A DNA stretch of 64,000 bases from Hespellia stercorisuis DSM 15480 (GTDB lineage Bacteria; Bacillota; Clostridia; Lachnospirales; Lachnospiraceae), in NCBI RefSeq assembly GCF_900142165.1, contig NZ_FQZY01000007.1, positions 47,308 to 111,307 on the forward strand, read 5' to 3'. The notes under the pieces are model-generated. The model had not been told where the DNA came from. It saw only the letters and a list, made by a program, of their open reading frames with translations, and ran no database searches. Both the position numbers and the translations under genes were made by a program. Below, one piece after another: positions 1 through 7,220 of this stretch (the stretch's first letter is position 1; each line of letters starts with the position of its first letter).

Positions 1-79
<79 letters not shown>

Positions 80-223
80 AAAATTATACTTTTCATCATT
101 CGTAAGTCAACACCTTTCCAACTTATCTCAGTCAAAAACCATGTTTTTTATAACTACAGTGTATCATATTTTTTCTGTGACCTCCACCCATTTCAGGAAT
201 TTAATTATTATTTCCCTTTCCGT

Positions 224-586
224 TCAGCTGAGCATCGCCCCAAGCATCCCTCCTCCGGCGCACATCAGAAACGACGATATGATCTGCACCACATTGCCCT
301 GCATCGTCCGGTAGATTCCCAGCGAAACCAGCACCAGCAGCGCAAAATAGAGCACTCCGACCACCAGACCCCAGAAAAACCGTTTCACGCGCATCATTTT
401 TCCTGCCAGAAATCCTCCCAAAAATGTCGCTGCAATATAGATTCCGGTAATTGCCGCCTTCACCGCTTTCTCCTGTATCTGAAATTTATACAGTACAAAA
501 GCGAGAAGTAACAGCAGCATTCCGGTAAATATATAAGAGCATAATAGCGCCTTCAAAACAGAAATACTTTTCTTTTTCATACACAC
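224..586 (-). CDS. TIGR04086-type (YrzE-like) four-helix membrane protein
   Basis: A 120-residue, very hydrophobic protein. Four membrane segments can be read at about residues 9-31, 43-62, 70-92 and 98-118, with a basic start (MCMKKK) and a glycine-rich last helix (CAGGGMLGAML). Size and pattern match the TIGR04086/YrzE family of small Firmicute membrane proteins, whose function is not known. A GAGGG ribosome site lies 7 bases before the chosen ATG; an ATG two codons later is an alternative start. It lies downstream of spoVT on the same strand with about 100 bp between them, so co-transcription is possible. The family call is moderate and no function is claimed. Confidence 0.7.
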   Translation of the reverse strand: MCMKKKSISVLKALLCSYIFTGMLLLLLAFVLYKFQIQEKAVKAAITGIYIAATFLGGFLAGKMMRVKRFFWGLVVGVLYFALLVLVSLGIYRTMQGNVVQIISSFLMCAGGGMLGAMLS

Positions 587-684
587 TCCCTCTTACTTCA
601 TCTCACACATTGACTGTTCAGCGGACAATCTGCACTGTCCATGTTCCATATCTCAATGTATGACCAAAGCCTTCGGAATATGCG

Positions 685-1230
685 TCACTGTTCCATCTGT
701 TTTCCAAGAAAAATTGCACTGCACTGTGCCACCTTCTCCTCCCAGTCTGTAAATTCCTTTTTTCCTTTCTTCTGCATCAGTACCAGCGCACCGATCACAT
801 CCCCTTCGCACACCACCGGATAAATGATCTCACAGCCAAATTCCGGCATTCCCTCCACAATATTCAGATATTCCTTCTCCCCGCTGCCGGAATAAATCTT
901 TTTCCGGTCCATCACAGCTTCCTCCATCTGTCTCGTCAGATATTTGTTCTGCAGTTCTTCTCTTCCGTAGCCCGCGGCTGCCACCACCTGATCCTGGTCG
1001 ACAATGCAGACGGTACAATTCAGTGTCTGTGCCAGGCTGTCTGCATACTGTCTGGCAATGGTTCCGATTTCTCCCACAGGAGAATACTTTTTCAGAATGA
1101 TCTCTCCCTCTCTGTCCGTAAATATCTCGAGCGGATCTCCCTCTCTGATTCTGAGTGTCCTTCTGATTTCTTTTGGTACCACAACGCGCCCAAGGTCATC
1201 GATTCTTCTCACGATTCCCGTTGCTTTCAT
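685..1230 (-). CDS. spoVT: Stage V sporulation regulator SpoVT
   Basis: This 181-residue protein has an N-terminal AbrB-type swapped-hairpin DNA-binding domain (MKATGIVRRIDDLGRVVVPK, residues 1-50) followed by a GAF-like domain (about 55-178). This is the two-domain layout and length of SpoVT, which modulates sigma-G-dependent forespore genes. An upstream in-frame ATG at 1245 exists, but GGAGG lies 8 bases before the ATG at 1230, which restores the family's usual N-terminus. A sigma-G-like promoter lies about 50 bp upstream, which fits known forespore expression of spoVT. I am confident of the identity. Confidence 0.95.
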   Translation of the reverse strand: MKATGIVRRIDDLGRVVVPKEIRRTLRIREGDPLEIFTDREGEIILKKYSPVGEIGTIARQYADSLAQTLNCTVCIVDQDQVVAAAGYGREELQNKYLTRQMEEAVMDRKKIYSGSGEKEYLNIVEGMPEFGCEIIYPVVCEGDVIGALVLMQKKGKKEFTDWEEKVAQCSAIFLGKQMEQ

Positions 1231-1279
1231 ATTCATTTCCTCCATTAGCAGTTTCCGATTATCACGTGATTTGCAGTAC

Positions 1280-1309
1280 TAGTATTTGTAAACATTGGGA
1301 TATTATGCA
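1280..1309 (-). promoter_or_regulatory. Sigma-G-like promoter of spoVT
   Basis: Upstream of spoVT on the minus strand a TGCATA (-35, 1304-1309) and an AATACTA (-10, 1280-1286) are separated by 17 bp. This is close to the sigma-G consensus (TGAATA, then CATNNTA), and spoVT is a known sigma-G gene. The -35 begins where the thi-operon terminator's T-run ends, so the two signals are packed end to end. Assignment by eye. Confidence 0.6.
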
Positions 1310-1312
1310 AAA

Positions 1313-1345
1313 ATACCATGTTTCCAATTTGTGGAAACATGGTAT
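1313..1345 (-). terminator. Intrinsic terminator of the thiamine operon
   Basis: A perfect 14-bp stem (ATACCATGTTTCCA with its complement) with a 5-base loop is followed on the minus strand by TTTTT. It lies about 50 bp beyond the cytX stop codon and separates the thi operon from spoVT. Confidence 0.85.
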
Positions 1346-1396
1346 CTGTTTTGCCCTGTTGCAGATGGCTTTTCTGCTTTTGACTTATATCGTTTT

Positions 1397-2587
1397 TTAA
1401 TTCACGCTGCTTCTCTGCTTTCTCCTGCTCCCGGCTGCATTCACGAGCACGCACACCAGAATCGTAACTGCCATATCCGGAAGTGTATTGCCCACAGCGA
1501 TATCCACCGTCATCAGATATCGATAGGCGATAAAACCGAACAGCCAGATCAGCAGATTACGGACACCAAACCGGCAGTCTACACAGTTTCTTTTTATGAT
1601 AAAATAATCTGCGATCTGTATTGCGATCATCGGTGCAAAAACCGACCCGATCAGATACAGGAAATCCGTAATGTTGTCCATCGGATAGACGATTGCGCCT
1701 ATTGTCCCGACTGCGGCAACTGCGATTGCCGCCCATTTCTCGTTGATTTTCTTCGAAATGGAAACACTGGACACCCCAGCCGAGTATGCGTCCAGAAATG
1801 TGGTCGTCACCGTAGAAAATACAATAATCAGAAGACCTGCGATTCCGAGTCCCGCCCTGACCATGATCTGTGCGATATCCGATTCTCCGGTGTAGATGGA
1901 TGCCCCCATTCCGATCACATACATCCAGCAGCTGATGATTCCGTACACGACAGTGCTGACAAGCGTGGCTCCGAACGGTTTTTCAGCCTCTCTCGTGTAA
2001 TCGCTGATCAATGGCAGCCAGGATAGCGGCATCGCCACCGCAAGTTCCACTGCCGCGCCGAAGGACAGGGAATCATCCGTGAGCATTCCCGCGCTGTTTC
2101 CATCGAAGAAAATCACCTTGCACAGGATCAGTGTGAGTATAAAAAGTGCTGCCATGGCCACGGTATTGATTTTCCCCAGATTACTGATGCCGATCAGGAT
2201 CCAGATGATGATCAGTCCACCGATGACGAGGCACCACACCCAGGCACCCACACCGAAGATTCCGTTTGCCGCTGCCGCGCCGTCATAGATCATTATGGCC
2301 GTCCAGCCGACCAGCTGCAGTACATTCAGGAAACTGAACAGAAGGCTCCCCTTCTGTCCGAAGCTCATTTTCACGGTCTCCATGGCGCTTTTTCGTGTCC
2401 GCCCTCCGATCAGTCCCGCTGCGAACAGCATGGCACAGCCGATGACATGTCCGAGAATGATGGCGAGCAGCCCCTTTTGAAATCCCAGACCCGCGAAATA
2501 TGTTCCGGTCAGTATTTCCGCAATGGAAACGCCAGCGCCGAACCAAATCAACCCGTTGCTGAACAGAGACGTTCTTTTCCCTTCCAT
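1397..2587 (-). CDS. cytX: Hydroxymethylpyrimidine transporter CytX (NCS1 family)
   Basis: This 396-residue polytopic protein has about 12 membrane helices and the NCS1 (cytosine permease/hydantoin transporter) pattern near its start: LIWFGAGVSIAEILTGTYFA. CytX members are predicted to import hydroxymethylpyrimidine for thiamine salvage. Here the gene is last in an operon with thiM, thiE and thiD behind a TPP riboswitch, which is the main support for the substrate. The ATG at 2587 is preferred over an upstream in-frame ATG because GGGAGGAG precedes it; it sits immediately after the thiD stop. Substrate is inferred from context. Confidence 0.88.
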   Translation of the reverse strand: MEGKRTSLFSNGLIWFGAGVSIAEILTGTYFAGLGFQKGLLAIILGHVIGCAMLFAAGLIGGRTRKSAMETVKMSFGQKGSLLFSFLNVLQLVGWTAIMIYDGAAAANGIFGVGAWVWCLVIGGLIIIWILIGISNLGKINTVAMAALFILTLILCKVIFFDGNSAGMLTDDSLSFGAAVELAVAMPLSWLPLISDYTREAEKPFGATLVSTVVYGIISCWMYVIGMGASIYTGESDIAQIMVRAGLGIAGLLIIVFSTVTTTFLDAYSAGVSSVSISKKINEKWAAIAVAAVGTIGAIVYPMDNITDFLYLIGSVFAPMIAIQIADYFIIKRNCVDCRFGVRNLLIWLFGFIAYRYLMTVDIAVGNTLPDMAVTILVCVLVNAAGSRRKQRSSVN

Positions 2588-2588
2588 A

Positions 2589-3395
2589 TCAACGCTCCTC
2601 CCGTCCGAAATCACCGCACACATCAAACGCGTGATTCATTGGTCCGCTCCCATGTCCCAGATCAAGCATGGCTCCCAGCGCGCCGGATATGTAATCCTTG
2701 GCCCGCCCCACTGCGTTCTCCAGATCATATCCCTTTGCCAGGTTTGCAGCGATGGCACTGGAAAGCGTGCATCCGGTTCCATGGGTGTTGGTGTTGGCGA
2801 TTCTTTTTCCAAGAAACCACCGGGATTTTCCGTTTTCATATAGCAGATCGTTGGCATCGTTAATCTGATGTCCGCCTTTTAGCAGTACCGCACAGCCAAA
2901 ACCAGTACTGATTCTTTCTGCCGCAGCTACCATGTCCTCCGCCGCCGTGATCTTCATGCCCGTCAACTCCTCTGCCTCCGGAATATTGGGGGTCAGAACC
3001 GCCGCCAGCGGCAGCAGCCTTTTTTTCAAGGTCTCTATGGCATCATCGCTGATCAGCTTTGCTCCGCTTGTGGCCACCATCACAGGGTCAACCACTATGT
3101 TTTTCGCCTGATATTCTATAAGTTTTTCAGCGATCATCTCAATCAGTTCGCAGGATGAAACCATCCCGATTTTTACTGCATCCGGAAAAATATCCGTAAA
3201 CACACAGTCTAGCTGATCTCCCAGAAAAACGGGAGTCACCTCCATAATACTCTTTACGCCGGTTGTATTCTGTGCAGTCAGGGCGGTCAGTGCACTCATG
3301 GCATATACGCCATTCACTGTCATCGTCTTGATATCTGCCTGGATGCCGGCGCCTCCGCTGGAATCACTTCCCGCGATTGTTAATGCTGTTTTCAT
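2589..3395 (-). CDS. thiD: Hydroxymethylpyrimidine/phosphomethylpyrimidine kinase ThiD
   Basis: A 268-residue ribokinase-fold enzyme. It opens with MKTALTIAGSDSSGGAGIQA, the family's substrate and nucleotide signature, contains DPVMVATSG near residue 104, and has the GTGCTLSSAIAA anion-hole/catalytic motif near residue 210. ThiD phosphorylates HMP twice to HMP-PP, one of the two precursors joined by ThiE. It follows the HAD gene after a 119-bp gap and abuts cytX. Length and motifs are standard. Confidence 0.96.
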   Translation of the reverse strand: MKTALTIAGSDSSGGAGIQADIKTMTVNGVYAMSALTALTAQNTTGVKSIMEVTPVFLGDQLDCVFTDIFPDAVKIGMVSSCELIEMIAEKLIEYQAKNIVVDPVMVATSGAKLISDDAIETLKKRLLPLAAVLTPNIPEAEELTGMKITAAEDMVAAAERISTGFGCAVLLKGGHQINDANDLLYENGKSRWFLGKRIANTNTHGTGCTLSSAIAANLAKGYDLENAVGRAKDYISGALGAMLDLGHGSGPMNHAFDVCGDFGREER

Positions 3396-3514
3396 CTTTC
3401 TTCTCCTCTTTTCTCAGGTTTTCTTAAGCATTACTTTTCTTGAGCGACAGAAGGTGGTGCCCCCAGTCTGCCGCTGTTGTCATTTCGTAAAGGGCCTTAA
3501 GTCCAGTGGCCCGT

Positions 3515-4195
3515 TCACAAGCGTGCTGCAAGTGTCTCTTTCTCCGTGAGATAATAGTCGCACACATTCTGCAGTTCTCCCTGCGAAGCCCTGCTGCTTT
3601 CATCAAACACTCCCACGGTACCAAATCCTGCCCGTTGAGCTGTCGACGCCGCAAGGACCGAGTCTTCAAACACCCATGTCCCTGTGCACTCTGTCTTCAT
3701 CTTCTCCCGGGCTTTCTCAAAGATCAGCGGCTCTCTCTTTGAGGTTTCATACTCAGAGCAGGGAAATATACCCTCAAAGCACGACGCGATCTCCAGCCGC
3801 TTCAATGCTGCCTCCGCAATTTCCCGGTCGCTGGATGTCGCCACGGCCATCCGAATGCCACGCCGGCCAAGTTCACGGAGCAGCTCCGGTACGTATTGTT
3901 TGAGCGGAATCGTCTGCTCATAGGCCTGCCGGACCGTACGGTTGATTCCATTCATAATCTGTTCCAGATTCTCCTCCAGTTGATACTGTTCTTTCAGATA
4001 TCGGGCCCCCTGCTCCATATTCATCTCGAGCAGAATCGTTCCGAGCTGCGGTTCCGGGCTTATCCCCATCGACTGAAGATAGTGTTCTCCGGCGTGGTCC
4101 CACACGGACATGGAATCCAGAAGGACTCCGTCCATATCAAATATCACGCCCTCCATCCGGCCGGAATCCATCAGTTTCCGCAGTTCTGCCTTCAT
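3515..4195 (-). CDS. HAD-superfamily phosphatase in thiamine operon (candidate thiamine-phosphate phosphatase)
   Basis: This 226-residue protein is a subfamily I HAD hydrolase. Motif I is FDMDGVLLDS (about residues 19-28, nucleophile Asp), motif II is ATSS (about 118), a lysine lies near SKREPL, and motif IV is VFEDS (about 170). The start ATG overlaps the thiE stop as ATGA, so the two are translationally coupled. HAD phosphatases can hydrolyse thiamine monophosphate or act as beta-phosphoglucomutase-like enzymes. Its position between thiE and thiD suggests dephosphorylation of the ThiE product or damage control in thiamine salvage. Function is inference; fold and operon membership are clear. 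Confidence 0.8.
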   Translation of the reverse strand: MKAELRKLMDSGRMEGVIFDMDGVLLDSMSVWDHAGEHYLQSMGISPEPQLGTILLEMNMEQGARYLKEQYQLEENLEQIMNGINRTVRQAYEQTIPLKQYVPELLRELGRRGIRMAVATSSDREIAEAALKRLEIASCFEGIFPCSEYETSKREPLIFEKAREKMKTECTGTWVFEDSVLAASTAQRAGFGTVGVFDESSRASQGELQNVCDYYLTEKETLAARL

Positions 4196-4836
4196 TCGCC
4201 ATCCACCATTCTTCTCGTCTTCTCCCTCAGGCCCCGTGCCGCCTGCTCAATGTCCGTCTTCGCAAACAATGCACTGATCACTGCAATCCCGCAGATTCCA
4301 GATCCCTGCAGCTGCATCACATTGTCTTCCCCGATCCCGCCAATGGCAATTACCGGGATGGATACCGCCTCACATATCGCTTTCAGCGTCTCGTGGCTCA
4401 CCTCATCTGCATCCGCTTTTGATCCCGTATGGAAAACCGCTCCGACCCCCAGATAATCCGCGCCGCGCCGCTGTGCGAGAAGTGCCTGCTCCACCGTCTG
4501 GGCAGACACACCAAGAATCTTGTCCGGCCCCAGCTTCTCACGTACCGAACCCGCTTCCATATCACTCTGTCCCACATGAACGCCGTCCGCATCCATGGCA
4601 AGTGCGATCTCCACATTGTCATTGATCACAAAGGGGACCTGATACTTCGCACAGAGTTTCTTGATCTCCACTGCCTCCTGAAGGAACTGCTCCGTATCCA
4701 GCATCTTTTCCCGCAGCTGCACAAATGTAGTTCCGCCGCGCAGAGCTGCCTCTACCTGTTCGCTGAGAGCTGCGCCGTTCAGCCAGCTGCGGTCTGTCAC
4801 AGCATATAACAATAATTGTTCTTTATCGCACTTCAT
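4192..4836 (-). CDS. thiE: Thiamine-phosphate synthase ThiE
   Basis: A 214-residue TIM-barrel enzyme that condenses HMP-PP with hydroxyethylthiazole phosphate to make thiamine monophosphate. Signature segments are YAVTDRSWL near the start, GTTFVQLREK (pyrophosphate and substrate loop), VPFVINDNVEIA, GVHVGQSD and PVIAIGGIG near the end. The ATG at 4836 is chosen over an upstream in-frame ATG because AAAGGAG precedes it and the protein then has normal length. It overlaps the end of thiM by 14 bases and the HAD start by 4. Confidence 0.96.
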   Translation of the reverse strand: MKCDKEQLLLYAVTDRSWLNGAALSEQVEAALRGGTTFVQLREKMLDTEQFLQEAVEIKKLCAKYQVPFVINDNVEIALAMDADGVHVGQSDMEAGSVREKLGPDKILGVSAQTVEQALLAQRRGADYLGVGAVFHTGSKADADEVSHETLKAICEAVSIPVIAIGGIGEDNVMQLQGSGICGIAVISALFAKTDIEQAARGLREKTRRMVDGE

Positions 4837-5641
4837 ATTTTGCTCCTTTTTCCAATATCTCCCCGTCCATATGATAGATTGCATCAATAATCCGGTTTCT
4901 GTAGGTTGCGTTTCCATCCTCCGGTTTCATGTGGCTCCAGCCAATCTCTCCCGCAAGTCCCATCGCGCATACTGCCGCCGCTGCCGCCTTCAGTTCATTT
5001 CCCGAATTCGCCACCAGAAATGCCGTCATCAAGCCAGAGAGCTGGCACCCTGTCCCGGTAATTCTTCCCATTTCCGGACGTCCGTTTCGGATCACATAGC
5101 AGGTTTCCCGATCCGCCACCAGATCAATGGCTCCCGTAACTGCTATGATGCAGTGCAGCTTTGCTGCCAGATCTTTCGCAAATGCAATCGTATCCGTCAA
5201 GGTCTCGTCCGTCACCGCATCCGCCACGTCGGCATCCACACCCTTTGTACTTCCACTTCCGAAAGCCAGGGTCTTGATCTCCGAAATGTTCCCGCGAATC
5301 ACATCAAACGGGATTTCCTTCATCAGCTTCAATGCCGTCTCGGTGCGAAGAGAACTCGCTCCGGCTCCTACCGGGTCAAGCAGTACCTTGTGCCCCAGTT
5401 CCTTTGCCTTTTTTCCGGCCAGAAACATGGACGGGATGGTTCTCTGATTCAACGTTCCGATGTTGATATTGAGACCGCCGCAGATGGCGGTGATGTCTTC
5501 CACATCCCCCTCATCGTCAGACATGATCGGGCTCCCCCCGCAGGCCAGAAGTACATTGGCCACATCATTCACCGTCACATAGTTGGTGATATTGTGCACC
5601 AGCGGTGCTGTCTTTCTCACAAGCTCCATACATTGTTTCAT
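4823..5641 (-). CDS. thiM: Hydroxyethylthiazole kinase ThiM
   Basis: This 272-residue kinase phosphorylates salvaged hydroxyethylthiazole. Diagnostic segments are PLVHNITNYVTVNDVANVLL near residue 14, GGSPIM, DPVGAGAS near residue 90, and GTGCQLSG (catalytic Cys region) near residue 196. It is the first gene behind the TPP riboswitch. With thiE, thiD and cytX but no thiC, thiG or thiS in the window, the locus looks like a salvage route; the de novo genes may lie elsewhere. Confidence 0.96.
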   Translation of the reverse strand: MKQCMELVRKTAPLVHNITNYVTVNDVANVLLACGGSPIMSDDEGDVEDITAICGGLNINIGTLNQRTIPSMFLAGKKAKELGHKVLLDPVGAGASSLRTETALKLMKEIPFDVIRGNISEIKTLAFGSGSTKGVDADVADAVTDETLTDTIAFAKDLAAKLHCIIAVTGAIDLVADRETCYVIRNGRPEMGRITGTGCQLSGLMTAFLVANSGNELKAAAAAVCAMGLAGEIGWSHMKPEDGNATYRNRIIDAIYHMDGEILEKGAKYEVR

Positions 5642-5694
5642 CTTTCATTTCCTCCTTACAGTTTTCATTTATTGCGACGTTTCAGATTCAGAAA

Positions 5695-5733
5695 AGACTG
5701 CAGGAACACCAATCTCTGATATTCCTACAGTCT
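5695..5733 (-). terminator. Riboswitch expression-platform terminator
   Basis: Between the TPP aptamer and thiM the RNA can form a stem pairing AGACTGTAGGAA with TTCCTGCAGTCT (one mismatch), followed by TTTTC. Its position just after the aptamer suggests transcription attenuation: TPP binding would favour this stem and stop transcription before thiM. Confidence 0.7.
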
Positions 5734-5751
5734 AAGTATGCTGTCATTATA

Positions 5752-5830
5752 TCCCTACGTTGGCATTATCCAAATCAGGTCGAAGGTCAAAGCGCAATAG
5801 CTTTATCTCAGCCCACTTCAGTGAGCACCC
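5752..5830 (-). promoter_or_regulatory. TPP (thiamine pyrophosphate) riboswitch aptamer
   Basis: The minus strand carries the conserved THI-box elements in order: a GGGTGC closing segment, GGGCTGAGA, the GACCT and ACCTGAT segments, and GGATAATGCC ending in CGTAGGGA. These are the pyrimidine- and pyrophosphate-sensing parts of the TPP aptamer. It lies about 110 bp upstream of thiM and should repress the whole operon when TPP is plentiful. Confidence 0.95.
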
Positions 5831-5847
5831 TTTTTATTTACTTCTTA

Positions 5848-5875
5848 AGTATAACACTTATCGGCATGAATACAA
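5848..5875 (-). promoter_or_regulatory. Sigma-A-type promoter of the thi operon
   Basis: TTGTAT (-35, 5870-5875) and TATACT (-10, 5848-5853) are separated by 16 bp on the minus strand, just upstream of the TPP aptamer. The -35 is only a few bases beyond the stop codon of the upstream lipoprotein gene. Confidence 0.65.
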
Positions 5876-5883
5876 GCCCCGGT

Positions 5884-7011
5884 TTACTGTGCGGCGTCCT
5901 CTGTTGTCTCTTCCGCGGCCTCATCGTTAGATGCCTCGTCGTCCGTGTCCGTTGAGGAATCTGACCCCACTGCGTAAGGCTCTTCTGCCTCCTGCTTCAT
6001 GGTCACTCCCTGGTTCACGAAATCGACTTTCTTCCAGACATTCTTATGTTCCTTGATGTCTGTGTCATCACGCCATTTTTTAACCAGTGAATCGTACTGA
6101 TCCTGTTTGCGCTGCTGAACGATCTCTGTCTTCTTCGCATCCGTTGCATCCCGATCCATCAGGCTTGTAAGCTGACAGATATAATCGGCAGAATCCGTCT
6201 CGACCAGTTTGGTTACATCGCCCACCTCAGCAAGTGCATCTGCCGCTTTCACAAGCTCCTCACCGAGAGTTGCCGTAGAGTCTGCGTCAAATGTCTGTGT
6301 CTGCAGATCATATCCAGCTTTTTCAGCCGCCGCCTTGAACTCTTCCACACCCGCATCCTTGTTGGCGTCGTAGAAGGCCTGTGCAGCTTTCTTCTGTGCG
6401 GCTTTCTCATCGTCTGTCATATCACTGCTCTGGCCGCTCTCATCCGTCTTGGTGTAGCTGAACGTCACGTATTGCATGGCTTTCTGAGCCGCCTCCTCGT
6501 CGGAGACCTCCTCGTCCACGCCCTTCTGCATCGGTTCGGTCATCTTTTTCTGATACGTCAGCAGTTCCAGCAGTTCCTTGACGTATTTTTTATCACCGGA
6601 AACAAGTTCCTTATCCTCCAGCGCATTATCCTCCAGGAACGTAGCCACGGCCTTGTCGATTGCCTTCTTATCATCCTCGGACAATGACACATCATAATCC
6701 TTCGCGTGCTGTTTCAGAAGATACATATCCTCCAGCTGCTCCAGTGTGCTGCTTTTCACAGAATCCTCATAGGTCTCTCCATCTGAGACTTCTGTCGTCC
6801 ACATATCGTCGCCCATATAGCTTGCGTAATAAGTTTCATACTGTGCCTGCTGCAGCCTCGCATAGAAGTTCGCCACACCCATGCTGACTTCATCACTTCC
6901 GACCGTTGCCACAGAATCCTTGTTGTTGATCTTTCCGCAGCCGCTGAGCGAAGTCACCGCTATAGCAGAAACCATTCCTATTATCGCTATTCTTTTCCCA
7001 AAACGTTTCAT
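5884..7011 (-). CDS. PrsA/SurA-like foldase lipoprotein
   Basis: A 375-residue exported lipoprotein. The basic N-terminus, hydrophobic segment and LSGC lipobox put the lipidated cysteine at residue 25. The body resembles the SurA_N/PrsA chaperone region (VGSDEVSMGVANFYARLQQA, then long charged helices). I do not see a clear parvulin PPIase domain, so it may be an N-domain-dominated foldase. The last 30 residues are a low-complexity acidic, Ser/Thr-rich tail. It acts outside the membrane, probably in folding of secreted proteins. It lies about 200 bp downstream of mfd. Confidence 0.75.
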   Translation of the reverse strand: MKRFGKRIAIIGMVSAIAVTSLSGCGKINNKDSVATVGSDEVSMGVANFYARLQQAQYETYYASYMGDDMWTTEVSDGETYEDSVKSSTLEQLEDMYLLKQHAKDYDVSLSEDDKKAIDKAVATFLEDNALEDKELVSGDKKYVKELLELLTYQKKMTEPMQKGVDEEVSDEEAAQKAMQYVTFSYTKTDESGQSSDMTDDEKAAQKKAAQAFYDANKDAGVEEFKAAAEKAGYDLQTQTFDADSTATLGEELVKAADALAEVGDVTKLVETDSADYICQLTSLMDRDATDAKKTEIVQQRKQDQYDSLVKKWRDDTDIKEHKNVWKKVDFVNQGVTMKQEAEEPYAVGSDSSTDTDDEASNDEAAEETTEDAAQ

Positions 7012-7155
7012 AACATCCTCCTAGTATATTCCCAGATCCAAATCCAAAAATAATCCTTTATTTCTTATAGTCTAACTTGTGCTCATTATATCATGTCATC
7101 CGCAGTGCCGTTCGATTCCGCTCTGCTTCATCTCACTCGCGGGCTTTCGCCCTAT

Positions 7156-7220
7156 CAGCAGATAACGACAAGTATTTACTTATGTGCAAGCACAACGTAA
7201 ATACTTGTCATTATCTGCTG
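7156..7220. repeat. 65-nt near-perfect palindrome between mfd and the foldase gene
   Basis: Two 24-base arms (7156-7179 and 7197-7220) are complementary except at one position, and the centre contains a further TGTGC-AA-GCACA stem. The right arm overlaps the last codons and stop of mfd. No T-run follows on either strand, so it is not a textbook terminator; it could still end mfd transcription or protect the mRNA end. Confidence 0.8.

Noticed and set aside
3424-3669. Separate gene overlapping the HAD phosphatase end
   Set aside because: It is an alternative frame with no ribosome site, largely inside the HAD coding region; the HAD domain ends normally.
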